A stretch of 44,869 bases of DNA, taken from positions 1 through 44,869 of the forward strand of contig QBVL01000008.1 in NCBI GenBank assembly GCA_003284375.1. The letters run 5' to 3'. The first letter of the stretch is position 1. Each line of letters starts with the position of its first letter. A program made the position numbers and the translations under genes. The notes below the pieces were generated by a model. The model was given only the letters and a program-made list of their open reading frames with translations, ran no database searches and was not told where the DNA came from. Below, in pieces: positions 6,970-15,093 of this stretch. This DNA comes from Prochlorococcus sp. AG-311-J23 (lineage in GTDB: Bacteria; Cyanobacteriota; Cyanobacteriia; PCC-6307; Cyanobiaceae).

Positions 6970-8892
6970 ATGGAACAATTTAGAGATAAAAATCAAGGGG
7001 GAGAAGAAGTCTATAAAGTTAATACCTTTCCAGTTCCATTTTCTTTAGGAGAAAATCAAGAAAACATTACTATTAATACAAATAATTCTTTTAAGCAATC
7101 TAAAGAGCAAATAATTAATCAAGCATTTAAGTATCATTCACAGGGAAAAATTATAGAAGCTCAAAAATATTATAAAAATTTTATTGATCAAGGATTTAAA
7201 GATTCAAAAGTATTTTCTAATTATGGAATAATCTGTAAACAAAATGGTCAAATAAATAAAGCAATTGATCTATATAAAAAAGCAATCAAAATTGAGCCCA
7301 AAAACTCAGATTTTCATTCGAATTTAGGGAATGCTTATAGAGAGAATAGAGAAATTTATCGAGCTAAATTAGAGTTTGAGAAGGCTGTTAAGTATAACTT
7401 GAATTCAGATACAGCACACTATAATTTAGGTACAACATTAATGGAGCTTAAAAAATATTCCAAAGCTATTGAATCTTTTAAAAATGCTATAAGAATAAAT
7501 TCAAATTTAATTGAAGCTTATTTAAATCTAGGAATTGCATTAAAAGAAATGAATCAATACGATGAAGCCATAAAAATCAATCAAAATCTAATAGAGTTAA
7601 AGCCAAGCATGGAGGAGGCTTATTATAATATGAGTAATTTATTAACTCTAATTGGTGAAAGTGAAAAAGCAGAGTCAGTACTCAGAAAAGCCATTAAAAT
7701 AAATCCAGAATTTGCCAAGGCCTATTCTAGGCTAAGTAATATTTTACTAGCGCGAGGTAACCTCGTAGAAGCAGAAGAAAATATAAAAAAAAGCATCCAA
7801 TTCGATCCTAAAAATCCGTACTTTCATTATGGTTTAGGTAATATTTTACTGAAAAAAGGTAGTCTAAAAGAAGCAAATTTATCAGTACTTAAAGCGATTA
7901 ATTTAAAGTCAGATATTCACGAAGGCTATAATACCCTGAGTCTCATATATAAGAGTTTAGGTGAACTAAGAAAAGCAGAAAAATATGCTAAACAGGCAAT
8001 AAAATTTGATCCTGATAACGCAATATATCTAAATAGTTTAGGAGTTGCCCTGGCAAACCAAGGTAAAAATGATGAAGCACAAATAATATTTAAAAAAGCT
8101 TTTTTAAAAGATAAAAACTTAATAGATATTCCCTGGAATCTTGTTGGTTTATCTAGTGATATATATGAAGCAGAGAGATTAATCAAAGAGTGTCTCAATA
8201 TAGATAAAAATAATGATAAAGCTAGAATGATGCTTTCTGGTATCCAGTTATATCTTGGGAACAAAGAGCTGTATAACAAGTTAATAAAAACCACCCTAAA
8301 AAGTGATCCTTTACTGAGATCAATTCAATGGTTTTCAAACTTAAAAGAATGTCCAAAATTATTATTTAATAGATGGATGTTCTTTGATTACGTCACTCAA
8401 AAGAGCAAGCAAAATAGACCTTTCTATGAATTTGGAGTTTGGCGAGGTGAGTCCTTTAATTATCTAATTAATACTTTCAAAAAAGGTTATGGTTTTGATA
8501 CTTTTGAAGGATTACCAGAAGACTGGAATGACGAGAAGCAAGGTAAGTACTCAGCAGAAGGAATCATTCCTAAAATCGAGGGAGGAAAATTCATAGCAGG
8601 TAAGTTCGAGGAAACGCTTCCAACATTTTTTTCTAAACCAAGAGCTATGGCATCACTTATCAATTTTGATGCCGATCTATATTCTTCAACTTTATTTGCA
8701 CTAAACTATTCAAAGTCTGTAATAGATGAAGATACAATTTTAATATTTGATGAGTTTATAACTAATGAAAACTGGGAGCAAGATGAATATAGAGCACTTA
8801 ATAAATTTTGCTCTAAAAATAATTTAACTTATGAAGTTCTAGCGATCTCCTATATGACCAAGCAAGTTGCTGTGAAATTAATAGTTTCATAA
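6970..8892 (+). CDS. TPR protein with C-terminal TylF-like methyltransferase domain
   Basis: 640 residues. Residues ~17-45 form a leader with F-x-VP-x-SLG and an NN pair, shared with the genes at 40866 and 42589. Residues ~50-400 are roughly ten TPR units; the first has the signature QGF...SNYG. Residues ~450-640 match TylF/macrocin O-methyltransferase-like proteins: YEFGVWRGESFNYL (SAM-binding loop), GYGFDTFEGLPEDW, INFDADLYSSTLFAL and ILIFDEFITN, with acidic residues in the places used for metal binding. It probably methylates a sugar or other hydroxyl compound, with the TPRs recruiting the partner; the substrate is unknown. ATG 6970 has no clear ribosome binding site. It sits in gene-poor accessory DNA, suggesting transfer. 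Confidence 0.85.
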   Translation: MEQFRDKNQGGEEVYKVNTFPVPFSLGENQENITINTNNSFKQSKEQIINQAFKYHSQGKIIEAQKYYKNFIDQGFKDSKVFSNYGIICKQNGQINKAIDLYKKAIKIEPKNSDFHSNLGNAYRENREIYRAKLEFEKAVKYNLNSDTAHYNLGTTLMELKKYSKAIESFKNAIRINSNLIEAYLNLGIALKEMNQYDEAIKINQNLIELKPSMEEAYYNMSNLLTLIGESEKAESVLRKAIKINPEFAKAYSRLSNILLARGNLVEAEENIKKSIQFDPKNPYFHYGLGNILLKKGSLKEANLSVLKAINLKSDIHEGYNTLSLIYKSLGELRKAEKYAKQAIKFDPDNAIYLNSLGVALANQGKNDEAQIIFKKAFLKDKNLIDIPWNLVGLSSDIYEAERLIKECLNIDKNNDKARMMLSGIQLYLGNKELYNKLIKTTLKSDPLLRSIQWFSNLKECPKLLFNRWMFFDYVTQKSKQNRPFYEFGVWRGESFNYLINTFKKGYGFDTFEGLPEDWNDEKQGKYSAEGIIPKIEGGKFIAGKFEETLPTFFSKPRAMASLINFDADLYSSTLFALNYSKSVIDEDTILIFDEFITNENWEQDEYRALNKFCSKNNLTYEVLAISYMTKQVAVKLIVS

Positions 8893-9582
8893 AACATAAA
8901 TACATTATGAGAGACGTATTATAAAGTCGTAGGGAAATACAAACTTATGAACATCTCAAGCCAAATTTATTGGACTAAATTATAAATTCGTTGGTGAACA
9001 ACTTAGTCTATGAGTTTCACTAAGAGCAAAAAGAAGATGAAACATAAGATAAATCTCTATGAATGAGTTAAACTTTGATGTCCAGGAAATACATTTGTGA
9101 TGAAATAAGTGGAGTTAGAGTTAATTTGCTTAGCTTGTCAGGCTAAAACAAAGATGTAACTTTAGTAGACTCGTTATCACATAGCTCAACCGAGAAAATT
9201 AATTAAAGCCCAAAGCAACTATCAAACACTTTTAGTTGTTTTCCACACAAGGACAAACAAATACAAAAATGAGTACATATACTCACAATGCTAAAAAAAC
9301 CTGCTTAACCCGCCAATAGAACAAAATCTTAAGATGATTGATCATATTCCGATAAAAATGGGACCAGAAATTGAAAAAAAATAATATATTACTTCAAAAA
9401 TGAGAATTAATCTACATAAAGCATTCAAACAAAAGCTTTACTTTATAGTTAAAAAATTTTATTTAATTTTTCAAGAGAAATATAAATCAAAATCTTACCA
9501 GCAAAATCAAAACTCCAGTTCGCATCAAAGCTAACAGAAGATAGTACACTAGTATTTCTTGTTCCGATTCGTCACAGGACGT
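8893..9582. other. 0.69-kb gap without a convincing gene
   Basis: AT-rich DNA with stops in all frames. A weak hairpin CAACTA...TAGTTG followed by TTTT lies at 9216-9240. A 44-codon frame at 9400-9534 (MRINLHKAF..., very basic) has no ribosome binding site and is not called. GC content rises abruptly near 9560, where the foreign-looking operon begins. Confidence 0.5.
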
Positions 9583-10230
9583 ATGCTGAATACGGAATCA
9601 GCTAGATCTATGGAATTATCAGCTACAGAGGTGGTTGAGCTAGCGAGTATTTCCCTCAACAGCGAAGTCACAAGGGGCCTTGTTCCCGCACAGGTAGAGT
9701 ATGTCAAGGAATCAGTCGTCGAAATCAACGAAGAGCTGAACTGCGTCGGGCAATCGCTTAGGGCTGTGGCGGCAAACCTCTCCGACATAAAGAGCAACAT
9801 CAAGCCGGGGAACTGGAGAGCCTTCCTGAAGTCTGGAGCGATTAATTGTTCAGAGAGGTTTGCTATTGACCTCGTAAGCGCATACACGAACTGGTTAGGT
9901 GGTTCCGACGTAGACGACAATCTGCTTGCTTCTTTAACCCCTAGATCACTAGCCTTAATGGGAAGCAAGGGAGTGACCGATAAAGAGCGGCAAAAGGTAT
10001 TCGAAGCTGTTGAAAATGGAGAAAGAATGACGGAAGCAACTGTTAGAGTCTTAGTTAAAGGGAATAAAAAAAAGACTAATGAATCTTCCCAAAGGACTGA
10101 AAGCGAAAAGATCAAGCTCCTGAAAGAAAAAATCGATACATACAAAAAAGTCATCAACAACCTTCAAGACGAAAATAAAAAATTAAGTAAATTGTTGTCA
10201 AACAGAGAGAAAATTGAATCACTTGTCTAG
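9583..10230 (+). CDS. DUF3102-like protein with C-terminal coiled coil, head of a foreign operon
   Basis: 215 residues from ATG 9583; a TTG at 9559 is in frame but AGGA lies 3-4 nt before 9583. Residues ~55-110 (GQSLRAVAANLSDIKSNI, KPGNWRAFLKSGAI, FAIDLVSAYTNWL) resemble the DUF3102 / plasmid-phage type in which a protein 'wakes' a DNA-binding helix. I infer a nucleic-acid role only. The C-terminal ~60 residues are a lysine-rich coiled coil (LLKEKIDTYKKVINNLQDENKKL). Base composition changes inside the gene: the first ~430 bp are near 50 percent GC, the rest AT-rich like the neighbourhood. The family call is tentative. Confidence 0.6.
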   Translation: MLNTESARSMELSATEVVELASISLNSEVTRGLVPAQVEYVKESVVEINEELNCVGQSLRAVAANLSDIKSNIKPGNWRAFLKSGAINCSERFAIDLVSAYTNWLGGSDVDDNLLASLTPRSLALMGSKGVTDKERQKVFEAVENGERMTEATVRVLVKGNKKKTNESSQRTESEKIKLLKEKIDTYKKVINNLQDENKKLSKLLSNREKIESLV

Positions 10231-10272
10231 CTTTTAAATCAAAAATCATTTCTCCGCTACTTTTACTAAAAA

Positions 10273-10452
10273 ATGAAAAGCATTAACTTTAGCTCTGGGA
10301 TGCCTAAACAAATAAAACCAAAAACCAATGAGGTTAATATCTTAGAGAAAAGAATAAAAAAGACCTTGCTAGAGAAATACAAGCCTAAAGTTCTTGCAAG
10401 ATTAAGAGATATAGCGAAATTAAAAATTCAAAGAAGAGGTTTTAGATTATGA
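10273..10452 (+). CDS. Small basic protein, second gene of the operon
   Basis: 59 residues (MKSINFSSGMPKQI...KIQRRGFRL), rich in Lys and Arg, with a helical middle (ILEKRIKKTLLEKYKPKVLARLRDIA). Not recognised. Its stop overlaps the start of the next gene by 4 bp (ATGA at 10449), typical of translational coupling. The basic charge allows nucleic-acid binding, but this is inference from composition only. Confidence 0.55.
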   Translation: MKSINFSSGMPKQIKPKTNEVNILEKRIKKTLLEKYKPKVLARLRDIAKLKIQRRGFRL

Positions 10453-10610
10453 AAAAGAATTCAAAATCCAGGAATGGATTAATCCATTTATACAACCCAA
10501 AGAAAGAAGGATTAGGATCCTACGACGTTAATTATATAAATGCCTATAAAAAAGATAAAAGCGCAAAAAACAATCTAGGTAAAAGAAATAAGGAGAGGTA
10601 TGCAGCATGA
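10449..10610 (+). CDS. Small basic protein, third gene of the operon
   Basis: 53 residues (MKKNSKSRNGLIHLYNP...NKERYAA), hydrophilic and basic, not recognised. It starts in the ATGA overlap with the preceding gene and ends in an ATGA overlap with the next (10607). AAGGAGAGG at 10590-10598 inside its 3' end is a strong ribosome binding site for the downstream gene. The double overlap is the best evidence that this short frame is real. Confidence 0.55.
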   Translation: MKKNSKSRNGLIHLYNPKKEGLGSYDVNYINAYKKDKSAKNNLGKRNKERYAA

Positions 10611-10927
10611 TTCCATTTATCAGAAGTCTTTCAGAGCTAACGGCGATCACAGAAGGAAGAGATAGCCAAAAGTATGTCTCCAGACACAAGCAGGAATATA
10701 GTTCAACAGTAGATAGTGGGCAAAGAAAACGAAACTTAAAGTCTGATGACAAGAAAGAAGCCTCCCTACCTAATATACCTAAATCAATAAGGCGTAAATG
10801 GATAGAAAATAAAGTATCTATATCAAAATTTATTGATGATTTAGATTATAACAATCAAATACAATCTTCCTATGATCTGACCTTAATAGAAAGACAAAAC
10901 AAGAGCACTCAGCAGGATGTAGCCTAA
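10607..10927 (+). CDS. Unknown hydrophilic protein, fourth gene of the operon
   Basis: 106 residues with no family recognised. It is mostly charged and disordered in the first half (ITEGRDSQKYVSRHKQEYSS). The second half carries a possible short helical motif (LPNIPKSIRRKWIENKVSISKFIDDL). The start is fixed by the ATGA overlap and by AGGAGAGG 9-16 bp upstream. The stop is 2 bp before the next ATG, continuing the coupled arrangement. Confidence 0.65.
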   Translation: MIPFIRSLSELTAITEGRDSQKYVSRHKQEYSSTVDSGQRKRNLKSDDKKEASLPNIPKSIRRKWIENKVSISKFIDDLDYNNQIQSSYDLTLIERQNKSTQQDVA

Positions 10928-10929
10928 TC

Positions 10930-11271
10930 ATGAAAAAATATAAAACAAATCAGATATTAGAGTTTTTATCTCCGAGTCTGATTATCTCGTATTTTTTTAT
11001 TCATAATATTTTTCTAGTTCTGATCGGGATTATCTTTTCATTGTATTTAATTAATGTTGACAATATAAATAGTATTAAAAGATTTATAAATAAAATTTTA
11101 TTATTTAATATTGTTCTTAAAGATTCAAATGAAAATGATAATAAAAGAAATTCTAGTTCTACTGATATAAAATCAATCAAAAAAGAAATTAAACCTACTT
11201 TAGCTGAAGAGATAGAAGAATTAGGTTTTATTCCCTCGATACAAAAGAGAAATAATACTAATGAAGTTTAA
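10930..11271 (+). CDS. Small membrane protein, last gene of the operon
   Basis: 113 residues. One long hydrophobic hairpin spans ~10-43 (FLSPSLIISYFFIHNIFLVLIGIIFSLYL, two closely spaced membrane segments). A charged tail follows, ending in a short motif EEIEELGFIPSIQKR that looks conserved in character. The function is unknown. It follows the previous stop by 2 bp and is followed by an inverted repeat (11265-11291) that may end the operon. A membrane protein at the end of a cassette of DNA-binding-like proteins is compatible with a mobile or defence element, but nothing proves it. Confidence 0.6.
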   Translation: MKKYKTNQILEFLSPSLIISYFFIHNIFLVLIGIIFSLYLINVDNINSIKRFINKILLFNIVLKDSNENDNKRNSSSTDIKSIKKEIKPTLAEEIEELGFIPSIQKRNNTNEV

Positions 11272-11291
11272 TTTATAGTCAGTATTAAACT
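11265..11291 (+). terminator. Inverted repeat at the end of the five-gene operon
   Basis: AGTTTAAT (11265-11272) and ATTAAACT (11284-11291) form a perfect 8-bp stem with an 11-nt loop over the stop codon, followed by ATTTT. AT-rich and without a long U tract, so a weak terminator at best. Confidence 0.4.
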
Positions 11292-11378
11292 ATTTTACTA
11301 AATATTTCTACCTAAAAAGAATTTAACTCTTTACAAATAGATTATTAAAAGTTAGATTGGTGTAGATGCAAACATTAA

Positions 11379-11573
11379 ATGAACGAAGATCCAAAAAGTA
11401 TAGAAGATTTATTAGTCAAAGGATTATCTCATATTCTAAAAAGAACAATAGAAGTTAGTCCAAAAGATCAATTAGCAATTGCACAAGAGTATAAAGAGTG
11501 GATCAATTGCATATCTGCTACTGATTTTTCGGAGCAAGAGATTTTAGTGATAGATAGATTTACATTTTCTTAG
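11379..11573 (+). CDS. Small acidic protein, paralogue of the frame at 14471
   Basis: 64 residues (MNEDPKSIEDLLVKGLSHIL...). It aligns with the product at 14471-14671: both have SIE-[ED] near the start, a helical stretch, EYKEWI or EFKEWI near residue 43, and an acidic segment ending EIL. The function is unknown. Two copies of one tiny protein in the same accessory region suggest a local duplication or repeated acquisition. The start codon follows an in-frame TAA directly, and no ribosome binding site is clear. Confidence 0.55.
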   Translation: MNEDPKSIEDLLVKGLSHILKRTIEVSPKDQLAIAQEYKEWINCISATDFSEQEILVIDRFTFS

Positions 11574-11577
11574 ATTT

Positions 11578-11601
11578 AAATTTTATTCTCAAATAAAATT
11601 T
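11578..11601 (+). terminator. Perfect 10-bp AT-rich hairpin after the small acidic gene
   Basis: AAATTTTATT (11578-11587), loop CTCA, AATAAAATTT (11592-11601), beginning 5 nt after the stop at 11573. A perfect stem but all A/T; it could be a weak terminator or an RNA end stabiliser. Confidence 0.45.
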
Positions 11602-11971
11602 AACAGTAATAAGTTAGTGTTAAAAAATAATTCCCAAGTTTAATATGTATAAATAGTCTACCTATATAACTTTAGTTATAAATAAAATCTCATTAATATT
11701 CAAAATCAAAAATAGATTGAACAATTAATAAAAAATGTCCATAATAATAGAAAATTTATTCTTACCAAGATTATAAAGGTATACTAAATTAGTTATTTAT
11801 ATAGAATTTTAAAAAATATTAATAAATAATATAAGAAGCAAAATTAAACAATCTATCTTGCAATAAGCCGATAAGCAACGAAATTTGAAATTTTCATAGT
11901 ACTAGCGTACTATAGGGAAGCGAATTGAGCTCATTGGAGGCTCTAGATTTTTTCCACCCATTTTAGCAAAA

Positions 11972-12163
11972 TCATTTAATTTGCTGAGCATGATCAAAGC
12001 AACAGTCAACAGGGACAGCAGGAGGGGGGGGAGAGGAATATTCGCGTATCTAATCAATCAATCAACTGATGTATCTAATGGAATCTTCAAGCACTTCAAG
12101 CTGGGAATCGACAAAGAGCCTAAAGCTTTCAAGCGGACTAGGAATAGGAAGAGAAGCACTCAT
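11972..12163 (-). pseudogene. Decayed small gene with two in-frame stops
   Basis: On the reverse strand GTGGAG lies 7 nt before ATG 12163, a good ribosome binding site. The frame reads MSASLPIPSPLESFRLFVD, SQLEVLEDSIRYIS, then TGA (12062-12064). It continues in the same frame LID, TAG, then IREYSSPPPPAVPVDCC, FDHAQQIK, ending in TGA at 11972. Both flanks of the stops have protein-like composition, including a run of prolines encoded by the poly-C/G tract. I do not recognise the protein. Either a 33-residue protein is made or this is a 63-codon relic with two nonsense mutations. Confidence 0.45.
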
Positions 12164-12366
12164 AACCAGCTCCACAAGAGAGTTAGTTGAATTTTACTGG
12201 ACAAATCGGAAGCGATTTTCAGGAGGTTACTTAGGCTTTCCTTCAAAAATTAGTATTGATCAGAAGAAATAAAAACTAAACCTAAAATTTCTTTTTTGTT
12301 TTCTGATCTAATTAGTTAATTTATTATTAAAGCTATTAAACAAAACTAATTAATAAAGAATGATTA

Positions 12367-12579
12367 TTATTTATTAATTAGTTTATATGAATTTGGAACA
12401 AGTATTAAAAAGACTATCCACCAAACAAGAATAAATAAGCCTAAAAAAGAAGTTATTATAACGTTATTGAAAAGTTTAAAACTGAAAATTAGAACTAAAG
12501 CTCCAAAGCTAATAATTGACCAAGGTTGACACCAAAAAGGCTTTGAATCCCAAAAACCTTTTTTTGCATTTGTATCCAT
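12367..12579 (-). CDS. Small membrane protein, DUF6737-like
   Basis: 70 residues. An N-terminal cytosolic motif FWDSKPFWCQPWSI is followed by two membrane segments (SIISFGALVLIFSFKLF and IITSFLGLFILVWWIVFLILVP). The FWxxKPxWCQPW pattern plus a membrane hairpin fits the small cyanobacterial family I know as DUF6737, of unknown function. It is encoded 47 bp downstream of the next gene to the right (12627) on the same strand, so the two may be co-transcribed. Confidence 0.65.
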   Translation of the reverse strand: MDTNAKKGFWDSKPFWCQPWSIISFGALVLIFSFKLFNNVIITSFLGLFILVWWIVFLILVPNSYKLINK

Positions 12580-12626
12580 TAAACAAACTTGAGAAATGAT
12601 TAAAGCTATCCAACAATAACCGCTTG

Positions 12627-12875
12627 CTAAGGCTTATCTTCTTCAATGGGTTTAATTTCAACTATGTTGTCAATTGATGAAGAGGACTCGCTGCTTGAAA
12701 AAATCTGAGAAACCTCCTTAACCGAATCAGAATCGGAGTCCTTAAGTAAAAATTTCAAAACATATCTAAGAGAGACAAACAAAGCTATTGGGAGGACAAG
12801 TCCTAAAAGCAATTTATAGAGAATTATTCCCATACCAAGGACACCAATAGAAATAAGAATGTTCTTTTTGTTCAT
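12627..12875 (-). CDS. Small membrane protein with acidic-serine tail
   Basis: 82 residues, not recognised. Residues ~7-40 form one or two membrane segments (ILISIGVLGMGIILYKLLLGLVLPIALFVSL) followed by RYVLKFLLK. The tail is rich in Ser, Asp and Glu (KDSDSDSVKEVSQIFSSSES). It lies immediately upstream of the DUF6737-like gene on the same strand. Confidence 0.6.
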   Translation of the reverse strand: MNKKNILISIGVLGMGIILYKLLLGLVLPIALFVSLRYVLKFLLKDSDSDSVKEVSQIFSSSESSSSIDNIVEIKPIEEDKP

Positions 12876-12966
12876 ATGAGCTAATTGATTAGATTCTAAA
12901 TCTAAGCTATTTCTGAGTTATCTACATCACTTATCTCTAACGCGATGTCTATTTAAATAATCTAAA

Positions 12967-13416
12967 TTGAAGATATTAACATTAAATTCAATGCTCATCA
13001 CAGAGAAAGAATTAAAAAAATTCTTCAATTTATCTTATGGAGAGAAAGCTCCATCTAGGGAAGAATGGGAATCCTTATACAATCAACAAGTTAAATTCAT
13101 AGATCCTACCCAAGAAAAAAATGGGATTGATGCCTATATCAAAGCCCAAGATGGCTTAATCAAAAGATGTGATGATATTTATCTAGAATCACACTCAATT
13201 GCAATCAATAAGAATATTGCTTTTGTTGAATGGACAATGGGATTAAAAATAAAAGGTCTCGAATTTTTATATGATGGGACAACAAGATTGATATTTGATG
13301 AAGACGGTAAGGTTAAAGAACATAGAGATTATTTTGATTTTTGTTCTGGAACATTTGGAAATGTTCCAGTCATAGGAGCATTTTTCAGATGGTTATATTC
13401 AAGATTTGTTGACTAA
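12967..13416 (+). CDS. NTF2/SnoaL-like fold protein
   Basis: 149 residues, or 141 if it starts at ATG 12991 (MLITEKELKKFF), which may be the true start; neither has a clear ribosome binding site. The pattern is typical of the NTF2-like superfamily: SREEWESLYNQQVKFIDPTQEKNGIDAYIKAQDGL, then IAFVEWTMGLKIKGLEFLYDG, and LIFDEDGKVKEHRDYFDFC. Such proteins bind small ligands or act as small hydrolases or isomerases. Several cyanobacterial members are of unknown function. No operon partner is visible. Confidence 0.72.
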   Translation: MKILTLNSMLITEKELKKFFNLSYGEKAPSREEWESLYNQQVKFIDPTQEKNGIDAYIKAQDGLIKRCDDIYLESHSIAINKNIAFVEWTMGLKIKGLEFLYDGTTRLIFDEDGKVKEHRDYFDFCSGTFGNVPVIGAFFRWLYSRFVD

Positions 13417-13691
13417 AATAATTATTATTTTTAAGAATTATAGAGAAATTCCAATCATTTCTATCGCTTTGATTATCTTTCATAAGAGTTTGCTTTATTC
13501 CCTAACAAGAATCTAAGCATTTTAATTTTTAGCTTTCGTTTGAGAAACTATAAATGAACTATTAAATTTACTTAATCGCAATCCAAGCAAAAATAATATT
13601 TAGTTATTTTTTAAATTTTGTCTGATTATTTAGTTGATTACGTAATTAATTTTTTTATTAGCTATAACACAAGTGGTGCTGGAAGAATCAA

Positions 13692-14051
13692 ATGGGAACA
13701 TTAGTTGAGTTAATCAAGGAAACCTATGACCATAAAGCATGCTTAGAAATTGCCAGTAGTGGCTGCTCTGACGGGGCATGCACAAGGCATAACTATCAAG
13801 CTGACACTCTCTTGCTCTATATGAGTTACTCAGATGAGATCATCAAATACACTTCAGAAAGACTCGGATACGATTTTCTCTCTAATCTTGCAAGAGATTT
13901 TGGATCACCACTAAAAGATGATAAAGATCAAGATAATTTCTCATGGCAAGAAGTAGTATCGGCTTGTCCAAATAAGGACGACTATAAACATGCCCTTGTA
14001 TGGAAATTTATAGAGTTAGTCGCCAAAGAGAAAAGTTTAGAATACCAATAA
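13692..14051 (+). CDS. Unknown soluble protein with clustered cysteines
   Basis: 119 residues, not recognised. It carries a cysteine cluster near residues 16-30 (ACLEIASSGCSDGACTRH) that could bind a metal, and a helical C-terminal half (WQEVVSACPNKDDYKHALVWKFIELVAKEKS). A GGAAG ribosome binding site lies 6 nt before the ATG. Base composition is closer to core genes than to the surrounding gaps, suggesting a real conserved gene. Confidence 0.6.
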   Translation: MGTLVELIKETYDHKACLEIASSGCSDGACTRHNYQADTLLLYMSYSDEIIKYTSERLGYDFLSNLARDFGSPLKDDKDQDNFSWQEVVSACPNKDDYKHALVWKFIELVAKEKSLEYQ

Positions 14052-14099
14052 TTCAGTCTGGAGATTAATTGGTAATAAATTCTCCATATAGTTAAGGAT

Positions 14100-14288
14100 T
14101 TACCCTACAAGTAAATTAATATTAGAAAAAAATTCAAATACAGATCTCATCCAAAGGGGTTGAAAAATAAAATAAATTATAACGAAGAAGAATATTGCAC
14201 CTACTATTCCATAGAATTGAACCTCTATTTCTTCCCAAATCTCTTCAATCCAAATAAAGAAAGATTTATTTTTACTGTCTCTTTCCAT
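14100..14288 (-). CDS. Single-span small membrane protein
   Basis: 62 residues. A charged N-terminus (MERDSKNKSFFIWIEEIWEEIE) precedes one membrane segment (FYGIVGAIFFFVIIYFIFQPLW). Not recognised. It lies convergent to the gene ending at 14051, with a 48-bp gap. Confidence 0.5.
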   Translation of the reverse strand: MERDSKNKSFFIWIEEIWEEIEVQFYGIVGAIFFFVIIYFIFQPLWMRSVFEFFSNINLLVG

Positions 14289-14404
14289 TGAAAATAAGTT
14301 AGAAATGTAGTCTATACTAACAATAAAAAGTTAAAAACTAATTTTTATTAAAAGCCTTAGATTTCTAAATATTTATATTCAATAGATAAATTGAATATAA
14401 AATT

Positions 14405-14671
14405 ATGGATCAAAATCCTCGTCAGGAAGGATTTTTAAGTAAGTTAACTAAATATTATCAAAAATAAAAATTGAAGAATAGCCCTTCTATTGAAGAAATT
14501 GTTTCAGTAACTCTTAGCTGTACCTTAATTAGAATGACTGAAATAGATAGAATAGATAGATCAGTTCTTTATCAAGAGTTCAAAGAATGGATTTTAAATT
14601 CTGGAGAGAATGAAGAGAGTCAAGAAATTCTTTGCCTTAGATACTTAAAAAATGATAGAAAGACTGATTAG
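14405..14671 (+). pseudogene. Small frame split by in-frame TAA; second half paralogous to 11379
   Basis: ATG 14405 opens MDQNPRQEGFLSKLTKYYQK and stops at TAA 14465-14467. The same frame continues with only AAA before a TTG at 14471 that opens a 66-residue product (KNSPSIEEIVSVTLS...YQEFKEWI...LKNDRKTD). That second part resembles the protein at 11379-11573. Either the gene starts at TTG 14471 and the upstream peptide is separate, or one 87-residue frame was broken by a nonsense mutation. I favour a broken or reinitiating gene but cannot decide. Confidence 0.45.
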
Positions 14672-14769
14672 TTTAACTTATGATTATTATTTGATTATCT
14701 TGCAAAAAAAAAGAATATTAAATCCTCATTTATGGGTAAAAAGCGTTAAGGTTAAATAAATCTAAAGAA

Positions 14770-15033
14770 ATGTTTACTTCTATATTTTCACTACTCTTTT
14801 CTACCTTACTTTGGGTTCAAGTACCTCAATGGAGTGATAATTGGTCAAAATGCTCTGTAGACGTCCCCGACACTGCTTGTCATTGGTACATCGTTGCACC
14901 AGATAATACTTTTGGCAAAGGTTTTGATTGGGCAACAGCACCTTGGTTTGATGCGAACGGATTAAATGATGTTGCAGAAATATCTTCTGAAACTGTAGTT
15001 GAAAAACTACAACAAAAAGATATTAGTAGTTAA
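14770..15033 (+). CDS. Small exported protein with paired cysteines
   Basis: 87 residues. An N-terminal hydrophobic stretch (MFTSIFSLLFSTLLWVQV) looks like a signal or anchor. The mature part is rich in tryptophan and has two cysteines spaced for a disulfide (KCSVDVPDTACHW). No family recognised. The composition (WSDNWSKC, FDWATAPWFDANG) is that of a real secreted protein. No operon partner. Confidence 0.6.
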   Translation: MFTSIFSLLFSTLLWVQVPQWSDNWSKCSVDVPDTACHWYIVAPDNTFGKGFDWATAPWFDANGLNDVAEISSETVVEKLQQKDISS

Positions 15034-15093
15034 TTAATATCTTGATTATTTATTTCTTAATTTAGAGAAAAAATTAATAAGCAATTCTAGAAA

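Larger units (their letters stand above)
11574..12366. other. 0.8-kb gap with hairpins and a decayed reverse frame
   Basis: No intact gene. From left to right: the hairpin at 11578-11601, very AT-rich DNA, a TAGTAC-TAGC-GTACTA hairpin at 11897-11912, and a decayed reverse frame at 11972-12163. Two overlapping forward frames across 11981-12272 have composition unlike proteins and lie opposite that reverse frame, so I treat them as shadows. GC is higher than average between about 11985 and 12240, marking an inserted fragment. Confidence 0.5.

Noticed and set aside
9400-9534. 44-codon basic frame before the operon
   Set aside because: No ribosome binding site, AT-driven lysine-rich composition, no link to the operon.
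9549-10160. 203-codon reverse frame opposite the DUF3102-like gene
   Set aside because: It is a mirror frame of the GC-rich forward gene; the forward product has a recognisable domain, a coiled coil and an operon.
11981-12272. Two overlapping forward frames of 67-69 codons
   Set aside because: They lie opposite the reverse-strand relic that has a ribosome binding site and protein-like composition; both forward products look like serine/arginine-rich shadows.
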